64,000 nt of DNA from Sphingobacterium faecale (lineage in GTDB: Bacteria > Bacteroidota > Bacteroidia > Sphingobacteriales > Sphingobacteriaceae). Numbering within the stretch: position 1 is the first letter of the stretch; every line of letters begins with the position of its first letter. The translations under genes were made by a program, and so were the position numbers. Where the stretch lies: contig NZ_JAERTY010000001.1 of assembly GCF_016746095.1 (NCBI RefSeq), positions 310,001 to 374,000 on the forward strand, written 5' to 3'. The notes beneath the pieces were generated by a model that worked only from the letters and a program-made list of their open reading frames with translations, was not told the DNA's origin and ran no database searches. This document shows positions 62,439 to 64,000 of the stretch, in pieces.

Positions 62439-63572
62439 TTACCGATTGAATGTATAGCCTAGTGTTGATTCTATAAAGTCTGCTTTTCCCATATGTGCTT
62501 TTATGGATATTCCGGCATTGATGTTCTTGTAGACATAATAGCGGAATCCTGCTCTTAAAAATACCCTTCTTATCTCTCCATTAAAATATTGGTTGTGGAT
62601 GTAGTATCCAACGTTACCGTTCAATACAAGGTCTTTATTGAGCACATGCACAAGGTAGAATGCTGGTCCTCCGGATAACTTAGCGCTTAGCTTCCCTGTT
62701 TTATCTTCCGCTATTTCTTCGTCATTACCCGAATCGGAGTAGAAGAGATCCATACCGCCTCCTATTCGCCATTTATGGCTGACGTGTCGGCTGGCATAGA
62801 GACTGAATGTGGATTTAAAGTACCGACGCTCTTTGTCGCGTGCTACTTGTTTCAGCCCTGCCCCTACATTTATGTGATAGAGAATTTTCTTGGGATAGGG
62901 TTCTAGTGATGTGGTATCTTTTCTATATGTCCTGCCGTCTGGCTGGTAGGTAATGGATGCTGTTAGAGGGAAAAGATTTACACCTTTGTTTGGTAATTTG
63001 AGTGCTCCGTTAGAAAAGTGGTGAAAGGCCAAGCCTACACCTGCCTTGAATTTTGGTGATAGTTTATACTGACTGCGGATGCCGAAGTCGATGTACACAT
63101 TGTTTTTAGTAGCAATAGCTAGGTTAAGGGGATTGGTATCCTCATCATAGGGCTTAAAGTTGCCAGATAGACCCAGTCCTATACGGTAGTCGAAGGACCA
63201 TTTCTCATTGTCGATGTTACCAAATGGAGTCTGGACAAAACCGTATACTGCATAAGGGCTTCCGACGATGTCGTTGTTAAATGTGCTGCTGTAAAAGCCA
63301 ATCCCATATATGGGATTGTTGTACAGTTTGAAATATTGGTCACTTTTGGAATTTATTTTCCAACCTACTTTGAGATTGAAGCCATTGTAGTAAGCATCTT
63401 TGAATGTGGTGCTTTTTAACTCTCCTGTTGCTAAAATTCCTCCGTTTTCTATCTCGGCCTCTATTATTAGCGAGTTTTTGATTACCATGTTTGTTAATGT
63501 GTCGGTTGAGGCCCAGGCCAAGCTCAAACTTAGTAATGCTGCCAACAGGGATATAAGGAATTTAGTCTTCAA
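62439..63572 (-). CDS. Acyloxyacyl hydrolase / PagL-like lipid A 3-O-deacylase
   Basis: A 377-residue outer membrane protein with a signal peptide (SLLAALLSLSLAWAS) and a barrel-like pattern ending in FIESTLGYTFNR. The segment FHHFSNGALKLPNKGVN resembles the PagL active-site region with His and Ser. It is longer than PagL of Proteobacteria (about 170 residues), with a duplicated-looking second half. It would remove an acyl chain from lipid A. Activity is inferred. Confidence 0.82.
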   Translation of the reverse strand: MKTKFLISLLAALLSLSLAWASTDTLTNMVIKNSLIIEAEIENGGILATGELKSTTFKDAYYNGFNLKVGWKINSKSDQYFKLYNNPIYGIGFYSSTFNNDIVGSPYAVYGFVQTPFGNIDNEKWSFDYRIGLGLSGNFKPYDEDTNPLNLAIATKNNVYIDFGIRSQYKLSPKFKAGVGLAFHHFSNGALKLPNKGVNLFPLTASITYQPDGRTYRKDTTSLEPYPKKILYHINVGAGLKQVARDKERRYFKSTFSLYASRHVSHKWRIGGGMDLFYSDSGNDEEIAEDKTGKLSAKLSGGPAFYLVHVLNKDLVLNGNVGYYIHNQYFNGEIRRVFLRAGFRYYVYKNINAGISIKAHMGKADFIESTLGYTFNR

Positions 63573-63599
63573 GATGATGTATTATTAGATGCCAAGTCA

Positions 63600-63607
63600 T
63601 AAATTTG
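63600..63607 (+). promoter_or_regulatory. Candidate -7 element of the AEC transporter gene
   Basis: TAAATTTG fits TAnnTTTG and lies 36 bases before the ATG at 63644. No -33 TTG at the right distance is visible. Confidence 0.4.
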
Positions 63608-63643
63608 GACAAAAATATTAAAATATAAGCAATCCTGAACTCG

Positions 63644-64000
63644 ATGGTTAACTTTTTCATTATCCTAGTTTGTTTATTAATCGGATATTTATTCCGTTTT
63701 TTTAAGTTAGCAGATAAAGACAACTATAAAATAGTTAATAATTGGATTATTTATGTTGGGTTACCTGCTATCGCTCTTTTGCATATGCCCAAGATCGATT
63801 GGAGTGTGCAATATCTCTTTACGGCTTTACTGCCATTTTTTATTTTCGGTCTTTCTTATGTTTTCTTTCGTCTGATTCAGCCTATTTTTGATTTTTCTTC
63901 ACGGACATTGACTACATTAATCATTGTGTCGGGTCTCAGTAATACTTCTTTTGTTGGGTTTCCGCTTATTATTAGTTTTTTTGGAGTGGAGCAGCTGAAA
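63644..64000 (+). CDS. AEC family transporter, 3' end cut by window edge
   Basis: The first 119 codons of a membrane protein (MVNFFIILVCLLIGYLFRFF...NNWIIYVGLPAIALLHMPK...SGLSNTSFVGFPLIISFFG). The pattern of helices and the GLPAIAL and NTSFVGFP segments match the auxin efflux carrier (AEC) family of small-molecule or ion carriers. The substrate is unknown. It runs off the window. Confidence 0.85.
   Translation, partial: MVNFFIILVCLLIGYLFRFFKLADKDNYKIVNNWIIYVGLPAIALLHMPKIDWSVQYLFTALLPFFIFGLSYVFFRLIQPIFDFSSRTLTTLIIVSGLSNTSFVGFPLIISFFGVEQLK

Overview
The window looks like chromosomal DNA from a member of the Bacteroidota, most likely a Sphingobacterium/Pedobacter relative (Sphingobacteriaceae). 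The reasons are a FecIR-controlled SusC/SusD locus with DUF4843 and PKD-like lipoproteins, many genes without Shine-Dalgarno sequences, and several matches to the Bacteroidota promoter -7 element TAnnTTTG. It holds 48 protein genes that I accept (two cut by the window edges), two tRNAs (Cys, Thr) and a repeated candidate small RNA. I see no phage, complete insertion sequence or CRISPR array.

Layout. 1-7955 (minus): sigma factor, FecR anti-sigma factor, SusC, SusD, DUF4843 lipoprotein and a truncated PKD-like lipoprotein. 8254-10500 (plus): TauE/SafE exporter and a metallo-beta-lactamase/rhodanese protein (sulfur detoxification). 10714-18737 (plus): arginase, Tat-exported phospholipase C flanked by two copies of a repeat carrying a candidate sRNA, metallophosphoesterase, HAD phosphatase, hemL. 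18825-22828: tRNA-Cys and a compact cbb3-like oxidase operon. 22945-28850: glyA, a structured intergenic region, then a PdxR-type regulator divergent from an aminotransferase / pyridoxal kinase / phosphatidylserine decarboxylase operon. 28851-29692: gene-free AT-rich gap with a third sRNA copy. 29693-36052: imuA-imuB-dnaE2 mutagenesis cassette divergent from an S24-protease repressor with two palindromic operators. 36018-47540: envelope and housekeeping genes (PH-domain protein, BON and SH3 proteins, YceH, HDAC-like deacetylase, nucleoid-associated protein, DUF3810, Nudix, pyrE, exonuclease, trxB, DUF4180). 47650-56716: clpB, tRNA-Thr and a MacAB-TolC-like efflux operon. 56787-64000: ABC-F ATPase, pyrD, OmpA lipoprotein, two lipoproteins, PagL-like deacylase and a truncated AEC transporter.

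The most interesting item is the candidate sRNA family on the minus strand (about 11766-11833, 14492-14560, 29549-29617). Each copy has a TAnnTTTG promoter, a conserved AU-rich 5' part and a terminator hairpin that always presents a UCCCC loop, although the stem sequence of the third copy is completely different. Second are the S24 repressor's operators in the divergent mutasome promoter. Third are the oxidase operon with two unassigned small membrane proteins and the nested-helix intergenic region at 24326-24478.

All functions are read from sequence motifs and family knowledge. No database search or folding program was run.
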